Assembly: GCA_930367215.1 (NCBI GenBank)
Contig: OV884056.1
Location: forward strand, 126,540,053 to 126,604,052
Length of the DNA stretch: 64,000 nucleotides
Direction of reading: 5' to 3'
Origin: Pollenia angustigena
Taxonomy: Eukaryota; Arthropoda; Insecta; Diptera; Polleniidae
Below the pieces are notes generated by a model, which had not been told where the DNA came from, searched no databases, and saw only the letters and a list, made by a program, of their open reading frames with translations. Positions 21,238 through 34,127 of the stretch are shown here, piece by piece. Position numbers and translations under genes: made by a program. Every line of letters starts with the position of its first letter. The first letter of the stretch is position 1.

Positions 21238-23474
21238 CGATCACCTATTTGGCCGATTTAGAAAAATTTAGGACTTGTGACAAAAATGTGAAAACGGAGC
21301 GTTATAGAGGAGGGTCTTGGCTACATTTCCTCGTATTCAGTTTTTTTCGTTAAAGTTTTTTGTAGAACGATTTTTTTCCAACAAACTTTTTTCAAAAGTC
21401 ACTCATACTATATTTGGACCCATTATGCAAAATTTAGGATCTGTGACAAAAATGTGAAAACGGGGCGTTATAGAGGAAGGTCTTGGCTACATTTCCTCAT
21501 ATTCAGTTTTTTACGTTAAACTTTTTTGTAGAACGATTTTTTTCCAACAAACTTTTTTCAAAAGTCACTCATACTATATTTGTACCATTATGCAAAATTT
21601 AGGACTTGTGACAAAAATGTGAAAACGGGGCGTTATAGAGGAAGGTCTTGGCTACATTTCCTCATATTCAGTTTTTTACGTTAAAATGTTTTTGTAGAAC
21701 GATTTTTTTCCAACAAACTTTTTTCAAAAGTCACTCATACTATATTTGCACCCATTATGCAAAATTTAGGATCTGTGACAAAAATGTGAAAACGGGGCGT
21801 TATAGAGGAAGGTCTTGGCTATATTTCCTCATATTCAGTTTTTTACGTTAAACTTTTTTGTAGAACGATTTTTTTCCAACAAACTTTTTTCAAAAGTCAC
21901 TCATACTATATTTGGACCCATTATGCAAAATTTAGGATCTGTGACAAAAATGTGAAAACGGGGCGTTATAGAGGAAGGTCTTGGCTACATTTCCTCATAT
22001 TCAGTTTTTTACGTTAAACTTTTTTGTAGAACGATTTTTTTCCAACAAACTTTTTTCAAAAGTCACTCATACTATATTTGGACCCATTATGCAAAATTTA
22101 GGATCTGTGACAAAAATGTGAAAACGGGGCGTTATAGAGGAAGGTCTTGGCTACATTTCCTCATATTCAGTTTTTTACGTTAAACTTTTTTGTAGAACGA
22201 TTTTTTTCCAACAAACTTTTTTCAAAAGTCACTCATACTATATTTGCACCCATTATGCAAAATTTAGGATCTGTGACAAAAATGTGAAAACGGGGCGTTA
22301 TAGAGGAAGGTCTTGGCTACATTTCCTCATATTCAGTTTTTTACGTTAAACTTTTTTGTAGAACGATTTTTTTCCAACAAACTTTTTTCAAAAGTCACTC
22401 ATACTATATTTGGACCCATTATGCAAAATTTAGGACTTGTGACAAAAATGTGAAAACGGGGCGTTATAGAGGAAGGTCTTGGCTACATTTCCTCATATTC
22501 AGTTTTTTTCGTTAAAGTTTTTTGTAGAACGATTTTTTTCCAACAAACTTTTTTCAAAAGTCACTCATACTATATTTGGACCATTATGCAAAATTTAGAA
22601 CTTGTGACAAAAATGTGAAAACGGGGCGTTATAGAGGAAGGTCTTGGCTACATTTCCTCATATTCAGTTTTTTACGTTAAACTTTTTTGTAGAACGATTT
22701 TTTTCCAACAAACTTTTTTCAAAAGTCACTCATACTATATTTGGACCCATTATGCAAAATTTAGGATCTGTGACAAAAATGTGAAAACGGGGCGTTATAG
22801 AGGAAGGTCTTGGCTACATTTCCTCATATTCAATTTTTACGTTAAACTTTTTTGTAGAACGATTTTTTTCCAACAAACTTTTTTCAAAAGTCAATCATAC
22901 TATATTTGCACCCATTATGCAAAATTTAGGATCTGTGACAAAAATGTGAAAACGGGGCGTTATAGAGGAAGGTCTTGGCTACATTTCCTCATATTCAGTT
23001 TTTTACGTTAAACTTTTTTGTAGAACGATTTTTTTCCAACAAACTTTTTTCAAAAGTCACTCATACTATATTTGGACCCATTATGCAAAATTTAGGACTT
23101 GTGACAAAAATGTGAAAACGGGGCGTTATAGAGGAAGGTCTTGGCTACATTTGCTCATATTCAGTTTTTTTCGTTAAAGTTTTTTGTAGCACGATTTTTT
23201 TCCAACAAACTTTTTTCAAAAGTCACTCATACTATATTTGCACCCATTATGCAAAATTTAGGATCTGTGACAAAAATGTGAAAACGGGGTGTTATAGAGG
23301 AAGGTCTTGGCTACATTTCCTCATATTCAGTTTTTTACGTTAAACTTTTTTGTAGAACGATTTTTTTCCAACAAACTTTTTTCAAAAGTCACTCATACTA
23401 TATTTGGACCCATTATGCAAAATTTAGGATCTGTGACAAAAATGTGAAAACGGGGCGTTATAGAGGCGTTATAG
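21238..23474. repeat. Satellite 1, about 166-bp monomer, 13-14 copies
   Basis: The word GTTATAGAGG recurs at 21301, 21467, 21632 and 21799 and on to 23457, giving 165-167 bp steps. Monomers are nearly identical, differing mainly in GATCTGTGAC versus GACTTGTGAC and GGACC versus GCACC. The first copy is the most diverged. The last copy ends with an 11-bp echo (GCGTTATAGAG twice) exactly where satellite 2 starts. Confidence 0.95.
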
Positions 23475-26400
23475 AGGTATTGAATTATTATTAATGAAAC
23501 ACAATAAAAAATAGCTCAAAATTTTAAATGGAATGTATATTTAGACATAAATCGCTAAAATCGCTCTTTTTAGAAAGAAATTATTGAAATATTATAACAC
23601 AATATAAAATGGCACAATATTTTAAATAGAAAGTATATTTAGTCATAAATCGCTAAAAACCACCCTTTTTGAAAAGAAATTATTGAATTATTATTAATGA
23701 AACACAATAAAAAATAGCTCAAAATTTTAAATGGAAAGTATATTTAGACATAAATCGCTAAAATCGACCTTTTTAAAAAGAAATTATTGAAATATTATAA
23801 CACAAACACAATATAAAATAGCACAATATTTTAAATAGAAAGTATATTTAGTCATAAATCGCTAAAAACCACCCTATTTGAAAAGAAATTATTGAATTAT
23901 TATTAATGAAACACAATAAAAAATAGCTCAAAATTTTAAATGGAAAGTATATTTAGACATAAATCGCTAAAATCGACCTTTTTAAAAAGAAATTATTGAA
24001 ATATTATAACACAAACACAATATAAAATAGCACAATATTTTAAATAGAAAGTATATTTAGTCATAAATCGCTAAAAAACCACCCTATTTGAAAAGAAATT
24101 ATTGAATTATTATTAATGAAACACAATAAAAAATAGCTCAAAATTTTAAATGGAAAGTATATTTAGACATAAATCGCTAAAATCGACCTTTTTAAAAAGA
24201 AATTATTGAAATATTATAACACAAACACAATATAAAATAGCACAATATTTTAAATAGAAAGTATATTTAGTCATAAATCGCTAAAAACCACCCTATTTGA
24301 AAAGAAATTATTGAATTATTATTAATGAAACACAATAAAAAATAGCTCAAAATTTTAAATGGAAAGTATATTTAGACATAAATTGCTAAAATCGACCTTT
24401 TTAAAAAGAAATTATTGAAATATTATAACACAAACACAATATAAAATAGCACAATATATTTAGTCATAAATCGCTAAAAACCGCCCTATTTGAAAAGAAA
24501 TTATTGAATTATTATTAATGAAACAATAAAAAATAGCTCAAAATTTTAAATGGAAAGTATATTTAGACATAAATTGCTAAAATCGCTCTTTTTAGAAAGA
24601 AATTATTGAAATATTATAACACAATATAAAATGGCACAATATTTTAAATAGAAAGTATATTTAGACATAAATCGCTAAAATCGCCCTTTTTAAAAAGTAA
24701 TTATTGAATTATTATTAATGAAACACAATAAAAAATAGCTCAAAATTTTAAATGGAAAGTATATTTAGACATAAATCGCTAAAATCGACCTTTTTAAAAA
24801 GAAATTATTGAATTATTATTAATGAAACACAATAAAAAATAGCTCAAAATTTTAAATGGAAAGTATATTTAGACATAAATCGCTAAAATCGACCTTTTTA
24901 AAAAGAAATTATTGAAATATTATAACACAAACACAATATAAAATAGCACAATATTTTAAATAGAAAGTATATTTAGTCATAAATCGCTAAAAACCACCCT
25001 TTTTGAAAATAAATTATTGAATTATTATTAATGAAACACAATAAAAAATAGCTCAAAATTTTAAATGGAATGTATATTTAGACATAAATCGCTAAAATCG
25101 CTCTTTTTAGAAAGAAATTATTGAAATATTATAACACAATATAAAATGGCACAATATTTTAAATAGAAAGTATATTTAGTCATAAATCGCTAAAAACCAC
25201 CCTTTTTGAAAAGAAATTATTGAATTATTATTAATCAAACACAATAAAAAATAGCTCAAAATTTTAAATGGAAAGTATATTTAGACATAAATCGCTAAAA
25301 TCGACCTTTTTAAAAAGAAATTATTGAAATATTATAACACAAACACAATATAAAATAGCACAATATTTTAAATAGAAAGTATATTTAGTCATAAATCGCT
25401 AAAAACCACCCTATTTGAAAAGAAATTATTGAATTATTATTAATGAAACACAATAAAAAATAGCTCAAAATTTTAAATGGAAAGTATATTTAGACATAAA
25501 TCGCTAAAATCGACCTTTTTAAAAAGAAATTATTGAAATATTATAACACAAACACAATATAAAATAGCACAATATTTTAAATAGAAAGTATATTTAGTCA
25601 TAAATCGCTAAAAACCACTCTTTTTGAAAAGAAATTATTGAATTATTATTAATGAAACACAATAAAAAATAGCTCAAAATTTTAAATGGAAAGTATATTT
25701 AGACATAAATCGCTAAAATCGACCTTTTTAAAAAGAAATTATTGAAATATTATAACACAAACACAATATAAAATAGCACAATATTTTAAATAGAAAGTAT
25801 ATTTAGTCATAAATCGCTAAAAACCACCCTATTTGAAAAGAAATTATTGAATTATTATTAATGAAACACAATAAAAAATAGCTCAAAATTTTAAATGGAA
25901 AGTATATTTAGACATAAATCGCTAAAATCGACCTTTTTAAAAAGAAATTATTGAAATATTATAACACAAACACAATATAAAATAGCACAATATTTTAAAT
26001 AGAAAGTATATTTAGTCATAAATCGCTAAAAACCACCCTTTTTGAAAATAAATTATTGAATTATTATTAATGAAACAATAAAAAATAGCTCAAAATTTTA
26101 AATGGAAAGTATATTTAGACATAAATCGCTAAAATCGCTCTTTTTAGAAAGAAATTATTGAAATATTATAACACAATATAAAATGGCACAATATTTTAAA
26201 TAGAAAGTATATTTAGACATAAATCGCTAAAATCGCCCTTTTTAAAAAGTAATTATTGATATATTATAACACAAACACAATATAAAATAGCACAATATTT
26301 TAAATAGAAAGTATATTTAGTCATAAATCGCTAAAAACCACCCTATTTGAAAAGAAATTATTGAATTATTATTAATGAAACACAATAAAAAATAGCTCAA

Positions 26401-27515
26401 AATTTTTAAATGTAAAGTATATTTAGACACAAATCGCTAAAATCGCTCTTTTTAAAAAGAAATTATTGAAATATTATAACACAAACACAATATAAAATAA
26501 CACAATATTTTATATAGAAAGTATATTTAGTCATAAATCGCTAAAAACCACCCTATTTGAAAAGAAATTATTGAATTATTATTAATGAAACACAATAAAA
26601 AATAGCTCAAAATTTTAAATGGAAAGTATATTTAGACATAAATCGCTAAAATCGCTCTTTTTAGAAAGAAATTATTGAAATATTATAACACAATATAAAA
26701 TGGCACAATATTTTAAATAGAAAGTATATTTAGACATAAATCGCCCTTTTTAAAAAGTAATTATTGATATATTATAACACAAACACAATATAAAATAGCA
26801 CAATATTTTAAATAGAAAGTATATTTAGTCATAAATCGCTAAAAACCACCCTTTTTGAAAATAAATTATTGAATTATTATTAATGAAACACAATAAAAAA
26901 TAGCTCAAAATTTTAAATGGAAAGTATATTTAGACATAAATCGCTAAAATCGACCTTTTTAAAAAGAAATTATTGAAATATTATAACACAAACACAATAT
27001 AAAATAGCACAATATTTTAAATAGAAAGTATATTTAGTCATAAATCGCTAAAAACCACCCTTTTTGAAAATAAATTATTGAATTATTATTAATGAAACAC
27101 AATAAAAAATAGCTCAAAATTTTAAATGGAATGTATATTTAGACATAAATCGCTAAAATCGCTCTTTTTAGAAAGAAATAATTGAAATATTATAACACAA
27201 ACACTATATAAAATAGCTCAATATTTTAAATAGAAAGTATATTTAGTCATAAATCCCTAAAATCGCCCTTTTTGAAAAGAAATTATTGAAATATGGTAAA
27301 ACAAACACAATAAAAAATAGCTCAATATTTTAAATAGAAAGTATATTTTGTTATAAACCAATAAATACCACCCTTTTTGAAAAAATGATTGAAATAATAT
27401 AACAGAAACGCAATAAAAAATAGCTCAATATTTTAAATAGAAATTATATTTAGTTATAAATCGCTAAAAACAACCCTTTTTGAAAAGAAATTATTGAAAT
27501 TTTATATAATTTAGC
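23475..27515. repeat. Satellite 2, about 210-bp dimer of about 105-bp units
   Basis: GAATTATTATTAATG recurs at about 23477, 23685, 23894 and 24104, giving 208-210 bp. Each period holds two related units, one with AGCTCAAAATTTTAAATGG and TTTAGACATAAATCGC, the other with AGCACAATATTTTAAATAG and TTTAGTCATAAATCGC. Variants (TCGACC, TCGCTC, CCACCC) recur in blocks. From about 27170 the units decay towards the right edge, as at the margin of an array. Confidence 0.95.
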
Positions 27516-29420
27516 GATAAAACGCCAAAAAGTTTTACTAATAAATTTTATTTAAATTCGCTGGTTTTGACAAGAAAATTGCTACATTAGCAGCAGTGTA
27601 GAAATAATCACACAGAGTTGCACTTGAACAGCGTTGCCATTTGTCATATTTCCCCTTTTTTTTAAATATTGTTAGACGTACACATGTTTAAAATTTGTAT
27701 AAAGATTTTTGTCAATATATAATCTAATCTTTGCAGTATATTAGATGAAAACGTTAAGTGAAGTTAAGTGCAACAAAGCTATCTTAGATTCTATCTGCTT
27801 TATTACTGTAACGTTGTTTAATTTTGTTTACTCCTTCAATACTTCATACCTTAACGATCACAAATGTATTCTTTAAGGTGCTGAAGTATCTAAAAATGAT
27901 GAAATCGACTTTAGTGTTCACTGTTCAAAGTCTTATATTGAATTATGCAATGTTCTGTTCAAAAGTTAAATTTTAATAACGACCGTCTGTAACAAGTTGT
28001 AGTTTTACTTTTTATTACTTTAAGCACTTTTTATTCTATAATGAATTGGCTCTAAAAAAATTTTATTGTATTTCATTATTAATAAAAATGTACCAAGGTT
28101 TTTTTATGCACCTGTTACATGCTCTTTATCTCGGAAACCATTTAGCATTTTGTTTTCTTGTCTTCACCATAATCTTAGCTATAAACTGGGAGAAGGAAAG
28201 CTTAAAACAAAATAAGCGTAAAAACAGTATTTAGTGAATTAAAATTGCTAAAATATTAAATTTTTAAATATTTTGCACTATTTTTGGCCCATAGTCCAAT
28301 TTTTCAAACTCTTTCTCGTGTGGAATTTCTCGAAGTACTTTTCGTAACCACCGAAACTTTTGCGTTTTGCTAGTTTTTATTTTATTTTTCTCATGTCTTA
28401 ATCTCGGAAAGCAATTATTTTCGCCATAATTGTAGCTATAGACTCTTAGAAAATAAGTAGAACAAAATAATCCGAAAAAATTTATCTAAAGCCTCAAAAA
28501 CATTTTTGGCCCGTAGCTGCCAAACGGTAATCTTCAGAAAAATACTCCTTTTACTCTAATTCATAATTCCTCATATATAGTTACTGAAAAATGCATTTTT
28601 TCACATTTTTCAGTTGTATTTTTTATCGGAAATTCGTGAAATTTATGAAATACATTGCAAAAGGTAAAAACGTAAATTATCCAATAATAATTTTTTACAC
28701 ATATTTCGAATTTTCGATATAAATACAGCTGAAAAATGTAAAAAAAGAATTATGATGTTCTAAAGAATTTTGAATTATATTATAAGAATTATTTTTTCTG
28801 AATAGAACTTTACTAAAGAATCCACAGTTTGGCCGCGGCGGGCCATGAATGTTAAAAAAATAAATTAAAATTTGTCGACATTTTAGCAATTCTATGGCGC
28901 TAGCTGCAGCTTTTTTGCGTTAGTTCGTTATACAATTTTTGTCTCCTAGTGTAAAGCTGCAATTATTAAAACAATATCATAATTGGTTTCTGAAAAATAT
29001 GCCTGTTTAAAAAATAAAAAATTAAGGGTTAGCCAAAATTTTCAAAAAGTACAAATTTGTAACAGTTTTCTCTTCAGATGTACTATATTTGTTTGCTGTC
29101 TCTATGATAAGGAACACAATTGCACCGTATGAACGTAGTAGTCTACGACGTAGATACGATGTCAAATTAATATGTATACTATTGTATACAAAGGCACACA
29201 ATAGCTGGCGCAAATCTAAAAGCGTATCTACGTCGTACGTCGACTTACAGAAAATTCAGACGGGGGCTTTTACAACTTCTCTTTTGGTTTGGTGGCTAAC
29301 GGTTAAGTGAAGATAGAGGGGTAAACAAAAATACTTGGTTTGTGTTTTTCATGACTTTTTCTCAGATTTATCTTTCAACTTATTTATTTTCTTATCGTTA
29401 CGTTTTATAAATTGAAAATA
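27516..29420. other. Intergenic DNA with weak repeats and hairpins
   Basis: No gene is recognised. Two loosely similar blocks of about 280 bp (about 28040-28300 and 28330-28560) share TATCTCGGAAA-like words, CCATAAT..TAGCTATA and TTTTTGGCCCATAG/TTTTTGGCCCGTAG. Hairpins occur at 28596-28760 (ACATTTTTCAG with CTGAAAAATGT) and 29135-29250 (TACGACGTAGATACG with CGTATCTACGTCGTA). A short GC-rich island, GGCCGCGGCGGGCC, lies near 28832. Confidence 0.45.
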
Positions 29421-29520
29421 CAGTAAGTCCTCGATCATCCATAGCAACAATTTTGAGTAGTTTTTTGTGTGTTTCATCTGCCGGTTAATCGAATGACAGA
29501 TAATCGAGGCGCTTCTGCAA
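29421..29520 (+). mobile_element. Possible pogo-like left end
   Basis: TA followed by CAGTAAGTCCTCGATCATCC has the form of a pogo/Tigger terminus (TA target, CAGTAxxxxC). No matching right end is found nearby, so this would be a truncated copy. Confidence 0.4.
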
Positions 29521-29791
29521 ATAAAAAATACGTAACTTTAAATCATCGTATAAACACAAAGGATTTTTGAAAGTTGCTGGAGAAGGGAAATAAAAATTGA
29601 AAATTTAATTTAAATTATTTTTGTGTTCTCAAATTGAATATTTGATAACAACATAAACCAAGGAAAAAATTAACAAAAATTTAGATTTTTTTAAGATTAT
29701 TTTCAAAAGAAAACTCGATTTGTGTACGACGGAATTGTAAGTAAATAGATCGTGTTTTAAAAAATGTACGACCGTTAACTTACGTTCTTAA

Positions 29792-30124
29792 GTGGCTCAT
29801 ACACTTGCAATAAAATTGTTAAATTTTAAGTATTGTACAATTATATCGATGTGTATGTGATATTCGAAGGTAACACATTATATTGGCAACAATCAAAAGA
29901 CATTTGATTTGTATTGCACAACGAAAAGAAACTGAAATTTGTTGCTAACATTGTACAATGCTGTTGATGTTATTCATAAAGGTTATGTATGTACACCTTT
30001 TTTTTAATGAAAGTTGAGCAATATTTAAATTTAAACCATTGTGCGACTTATTGCATAATTTACGACAAAATGGAAATAATATGGCGAATATCATATACAA
30101 TAATATTGCAAGTGTATGGGCCGC
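29792..30124. mobile_element. Small inverted-repeat element (MITE), 333 bp
   Basis: GTGGCTCATACACTTGCAAT at the left pairs inverted with GCGGCCCATACACTTGCAAT at the right. TTAA precedes the left end and TTTA follows the right end, so a 4-bp TTAA-like duplication is possible but imperfect. The interior is non-coding. Confidence 0.65.
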
Positions 30125-30377
30125 TTTACAACGTATCGTAAAGAACATAGGTTTCAATTTTAAGCAAAATTGTTAAAAACAAGTGTTTACAAAAAGTACC
30201 CAAAAGTAGGACTTTTTACACCTGTTTTATCTTCTTGTCTTTTTCCTAAACCTTTGCGTAGCAATTACAAATAAACACACAGAGGGAAGTCAAAAAAACC
30301 ACATAAAAAGATATAAGAAAATTAAATAAAAAAAATATATTTTTATTTAAAAAAAATTGATAACAAGAAACTATTTA

Positions 30378-30881
30378 CAGTCAAATCCCGATAAGTCGTA
30401 CCCCGGTAAATCGTTATTCCCGATAACTGTCGGTCCTTTGAAAAAATCTCGTTATTTCGTAAAATTTCCATACATTTTGGTCCCCTCGCTAATTATAAAT
30501 TTTTTTTCAAATAAAATCTTCTTTATCTCTTATAAATCGTAATTGTTTGCTAACTACCACTTATCATTCATAATAAAAACAACAGAAACATGGAAAGAAT
30601 AATTTTTTTTTTACCGCTTTGTTTTTTGTGGGTTTTTGCTTGTGTGTGTGTTTATTTTCTTAATATCAGTTTGTTACATGTATAATTTTTATATATTTTA
30701 TTTTCAACAATTGTTTTTTATGTTTTTTTTTATCGTTTTAGTAAATAAATTGAAAACCCCCTTTAATTCGTATTTTTTTTATTTTAACCCCGTTAAATCG
30801 AAAGCCCGCTAAATCAAAAGCCCCTATAATTCGTAGGAAATTGCTGGTCCCTTGCGATTACGAATTATCGGGATTCTACTG
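30378..30881. mobile_element. pogo-like (Tc1/mariner) MITE, 504 bp
   Basis: Left end CAGTCAAATCCCGATAAGTC and right end, inverted, CAGTAGAATCCCGATAATTC, with TA on both sides (30376-30377, 30882-30883). Further inside, both ends repeat CCCGATAA and CCCGTTAAATCG-like words. The 504 bp hold no transposase. Confidence 0.8.
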
Positions 30882-31139
30882 TATTTCAAAAATAAAAACA
30901 TAATTCATATAAGCAGATCTTTAAAATGACACATATCGCTTTTGTTCAACAATAGTGTATTAATCCAACATTTCTGTTTAAATTCATATTTGGTATAGAT
31001 TTGGTAACGACAAAATATATATTATGGAAAAAATTCAGACTCATCGTAATATCTTACTTTGGAGACGCAAAAATTTCCAATATTTTGCTCGTTCCATTAA
31101 ATATGTTCCTTAAAGTTTAAACGTAGTAGGTCAATCCAC

Positions 31140-31205
31140 TCACTAAGTGTGAGTTAATTGGTAAAAAAGTGCGAGTGTATTAAAACTTGATCGCGCAACC
31201 CTTAA
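31140..31205. repeat. Fragment related to the foldback element at 43.8-44.5 kb
   Basis: GTGCGAGTGTATTAAAACTT, then GATCGCGCAACC, is close to the right end of the foldback element (about 44417-44461). Only this end is present. Confidence 0.5.
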
Positions 31206-31230
31206 TTAAGGCATTAAGGGGTACACATTA

Positions 31231-31380
31231 AGTCCCAATTCACACGTTGCAAGTCTTATTGATCAGCCTGCTACTCTATAACGAGAGTGAAGAGAGGAAA
31301 ATAAACGTTTCTCTCTCACTCTCTCTCGCCTATAAGGTAGCAAGCTGGTCAATAAGACTTGCAACGTGTGAATTGGCACT
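31231..31380. mobile_element. 150-bp hairpin MITE
   Basis: Two 44-base arms pair with three mismatches (CAATTCACACGTTGCAAGTC left, its complement right) around a 62-base spacer with a CTCTCTCTCACTCTCTCTC run. The direct repeat TAAGGGGTACACA (13 bp) lies at 31215-31227 and 31380-31392. The ORF that spans it is an artefact of the hairpin. Confidence 0.7.
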
Positions 31381-31639
31381 AAGGGGTACACAAAACTCAA
31401 AAACGTTGCACTAATAAAGGACAGATAAAATATAAGATCGGTCAAAAGCAAAAAATCATCATATAATAGTCATCCAATATACAGCAAATTTAATTGTATC
31501 AGCCGTTTAAAAAAATAAAATAAGTTTAAAATAGGTTTTAAGGCAGAATGTTCATGCGCTGTAATTCACAGTAATTTTTTATGAATACGGCAGGATATTT
31601 TTAAAAACCTTCTTTAACTTTAAAACTTCGTAAATAAAA

Positions 31640-33697
31640 CAAGTAAGAGTGCTATATTCGGCTATGCCGAATCTTATATACCCTTCACCATGGTTTGGAA
31701 AGAACAGAAGCTTATATATATATTTAAATACATGTATATATACATGTATATTTATAAAATATATATCGTTTAGTTTTATTTAATTATTTGCACATGATTG
31801 CGTGCTATTAAATATATTAAAAGTTTAATTAATATATAGCACGTTAAGTTTTGATCGAATTTCAGTATTTGGTCATGCCGACATCTTAAAGTATAAAATT
31901 ACCATTTACTTTGGTGATAAAACTTGTAGTCGGGAAGTTCTATGGTTCACGAAAATAGGTATTAAAAAAAAACTATATTTTTGACATTACTTTTTTTTTT
32001 TACCGATATTCCGAGTTTTTCTAAAGATTTCCGATATTTTGATATCTAAAACGTATGAATAGGTCATAATACAGCTCTAAAATTTTAGTTTTTATAAAAA
32101 TGTTTTTAGTCCTTTTTTGGAGTATTTTGCACATAACTTAACCATTTTTAACCGATTTGGCAGATTTATATACCAATGTGCTTAAAAATAATATTTCCAT
32201 TAAATTGGCTTATAGGCATATATATATATACCTACATATTTGTACATATATTTAAGCAAACTTAATTATAAAAAAAACAAACTTAATTATAAAATAAAAA
32301 ACAAACTTAATTATAAAAAAGAGTAACTTTTGGGATTTCAGTATTTTGATTATAACTCAGCCATTTTTTAACCGATTTGACAGATTTATATACCGACGTG
32401 TTTAGCAAGAAATTTACCATTTATTTGTGTTATAAAACTTGGACTCGGGAAGATCTATGGCTACCGAAAATGGGTATTTAAAAAAAAACCGGTTTTCCCG
32501 AGTTCTTTATAAAATATGTTCTACTTAAAATTTCCGATATTTTGGTATATAAGTCATTTCCATAGGACATATGACAGCCCTAAAATTTAGGTTTTTATAC
32601 AATTTTTAAAACGTATGAATAGGTCATAATACAGCTGTAAAATTTTAGTTTTTATAAAAATGTTAATGTTTTTAGTCCTTTTTTGGAGTATTTTGCACAT
32701 AACTTAACCATTTTTAACCGATTTGGCAGATTTATATACCAACGTGCTTAAAAATAACATTTCCATTAAATTGGCTTTTAGGCAAATATATATATATATA
32801 TATATACCTACATATGTGTACATATATTTAAGCAAACTTAATTATAAAAAAAACAAACTTAATTATAAAAAAGAGTAACTTTTGGGATTTCAGTATTTTG
32901 ATTATAACTCAGCCATTTTTTAACCGATTTGACAGATTTATATACCGACGTGTTGAACAAGAAATTTACCATTTATTTGTGTTATAAAACTTGGACTCGG
33001 GAAGATCCATGGTTACCGAAAATGGGTATTTAAAAAAAAAAAAAATTATTTTGGTCATAACTTTTTTGTATCTGAACCGATTTTCCCGAGTTCTTTATAA
33101 AATATGTTCTACTAAAAATTTCCGATATTTTGGTATATAAGTCATATCTATAGGACATATGACAGCCCTAAAATTAAGGTTTTTATAAAATTTTTACTTT
33201 TTTTTGTACGGGAGGTACCACGCCCACTTCTCCCATCCCGCCCACATTTTGTAGGGTGGTGTGTATTGACAACCAAAATGTGTGTACCCAATTTGGAAAC
33301 TTTGGCTCTTACCGTTCTCCAGATATACAGAAAAAAGCAATAAAAATACAACAACAACAAGGGATTTTTGGAAAAAATTAGAGGCAGTCGTGGTTTTTTG
33401 ATCATATCTCAGCCATTTGTGGACCGATCTTGCTGAATTTCAATAGCAAGAAATGGTGGACTATATGTGACATAAATGTAAAACAACCTAGCCGCTATCA
33501 TGTCTGGATTATCCGGAAAACACATATCAAACGTAAGACGGACAGACGGACAGACGGACATCGTTAAATCAACTTCTCTTCTCATATGGACCCAAAATAT
33601 ATATACTTTATGGGGTCTAAAATCAATATTGTGGAAATTACAAACGTTATGACAAACTTATATATACCCTTTTACACCTGTGGTGAAGGGTATAAAA
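31640..33697. mobile_element. Dispersed repeat family, copy A, about 2.06 kb
   Basis: The left edge has the hairpin ATTCGGCTATGCCGAAT and then TATACCCTTCACCATGG; the right edge has GGTGAAGGGTATAAAAA, so the two ends are inverted repeats of each other. A directly repeated block of about 560 bp lies inside (starts near 32047 and 32608). Close to the right end are (GACG)-like repeats and CTTTATGGGGTCTAAAATC. A shorter relative is at 46051-46972 in the same orientation. No coding region is seen. I do not know which transposon class drives it. Confidence 0.7.
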
Positions 33698-33965
33698 AGA
33701 GGGACAATTTTTCACAATGGCAACGCTGATGTAATGCAACTCTGTGTGCAATTTTGTACACTAACACATTCTTACATTAATATGTATTACAGTGTTACCA
33801 GTGAAATTTCGAGAAAGATACATTTTAGTTTCCAAAATGATACCCTTTTTCCCAAATAGATACATTTTGAAAAAAATTTGAATATCCATTTCTAACGTTT
33901 AACTTTTATTAACATAACATTTTTATTTTATATTTAATGACTATTTTTAAGATAATGATATCATA
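33698..33965. other. Spacer left of the LINE
   Basis: No gene. CAATGGCAACGCTGATG and GCAACTCTGTGTGC here are the approximate inverse of GTTGCACTTGAACAGCGTTG near 27620. Confidence 0.4.
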
Positions 33966-34127
33966 TTTTTTTTTTTTTTTTTTGTCATTATTTTTTTATT
34001 GAATCTTCATATATTAAATATGAACTAACAATAATTAATCAAATCTTAACCTAATACGTTATTTTATCTCCTGCCAGTGCCAGACAAAATTTTCTTCATC
34101 ACGGGTTATGTTCACTTTTATAGGTGT

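Noticed and set aside
21648..23011. ORFs MATFPHIQFF... and MKTGRYRGRSW... in satellite 1
   Set aside because: They read across tandem monomers and repeat with them; there is no sign of a protein-level signal.
21238..27515. CRISPR-like array
   Set aside because: The repeats are contiguous long monomers without unique spacers and the DNA is plainly eukaryotic.
28046..28234. Hydrophobic 62-codon ORF
   Set aside because: Falls in a weakly repeated intergenic block; no start context, homology or neighbours support it.
27606..33760. Inverse words GTTGCACTTGAACAGCGTTG and CAACGCTGATGTAATGCAAC as ends of one 6-kb transposon
   Set aside because: Similarity is short and imperfect, no target duplication was seen, and related words occur elsewhere (near 10801); more likely scattered small repeats.
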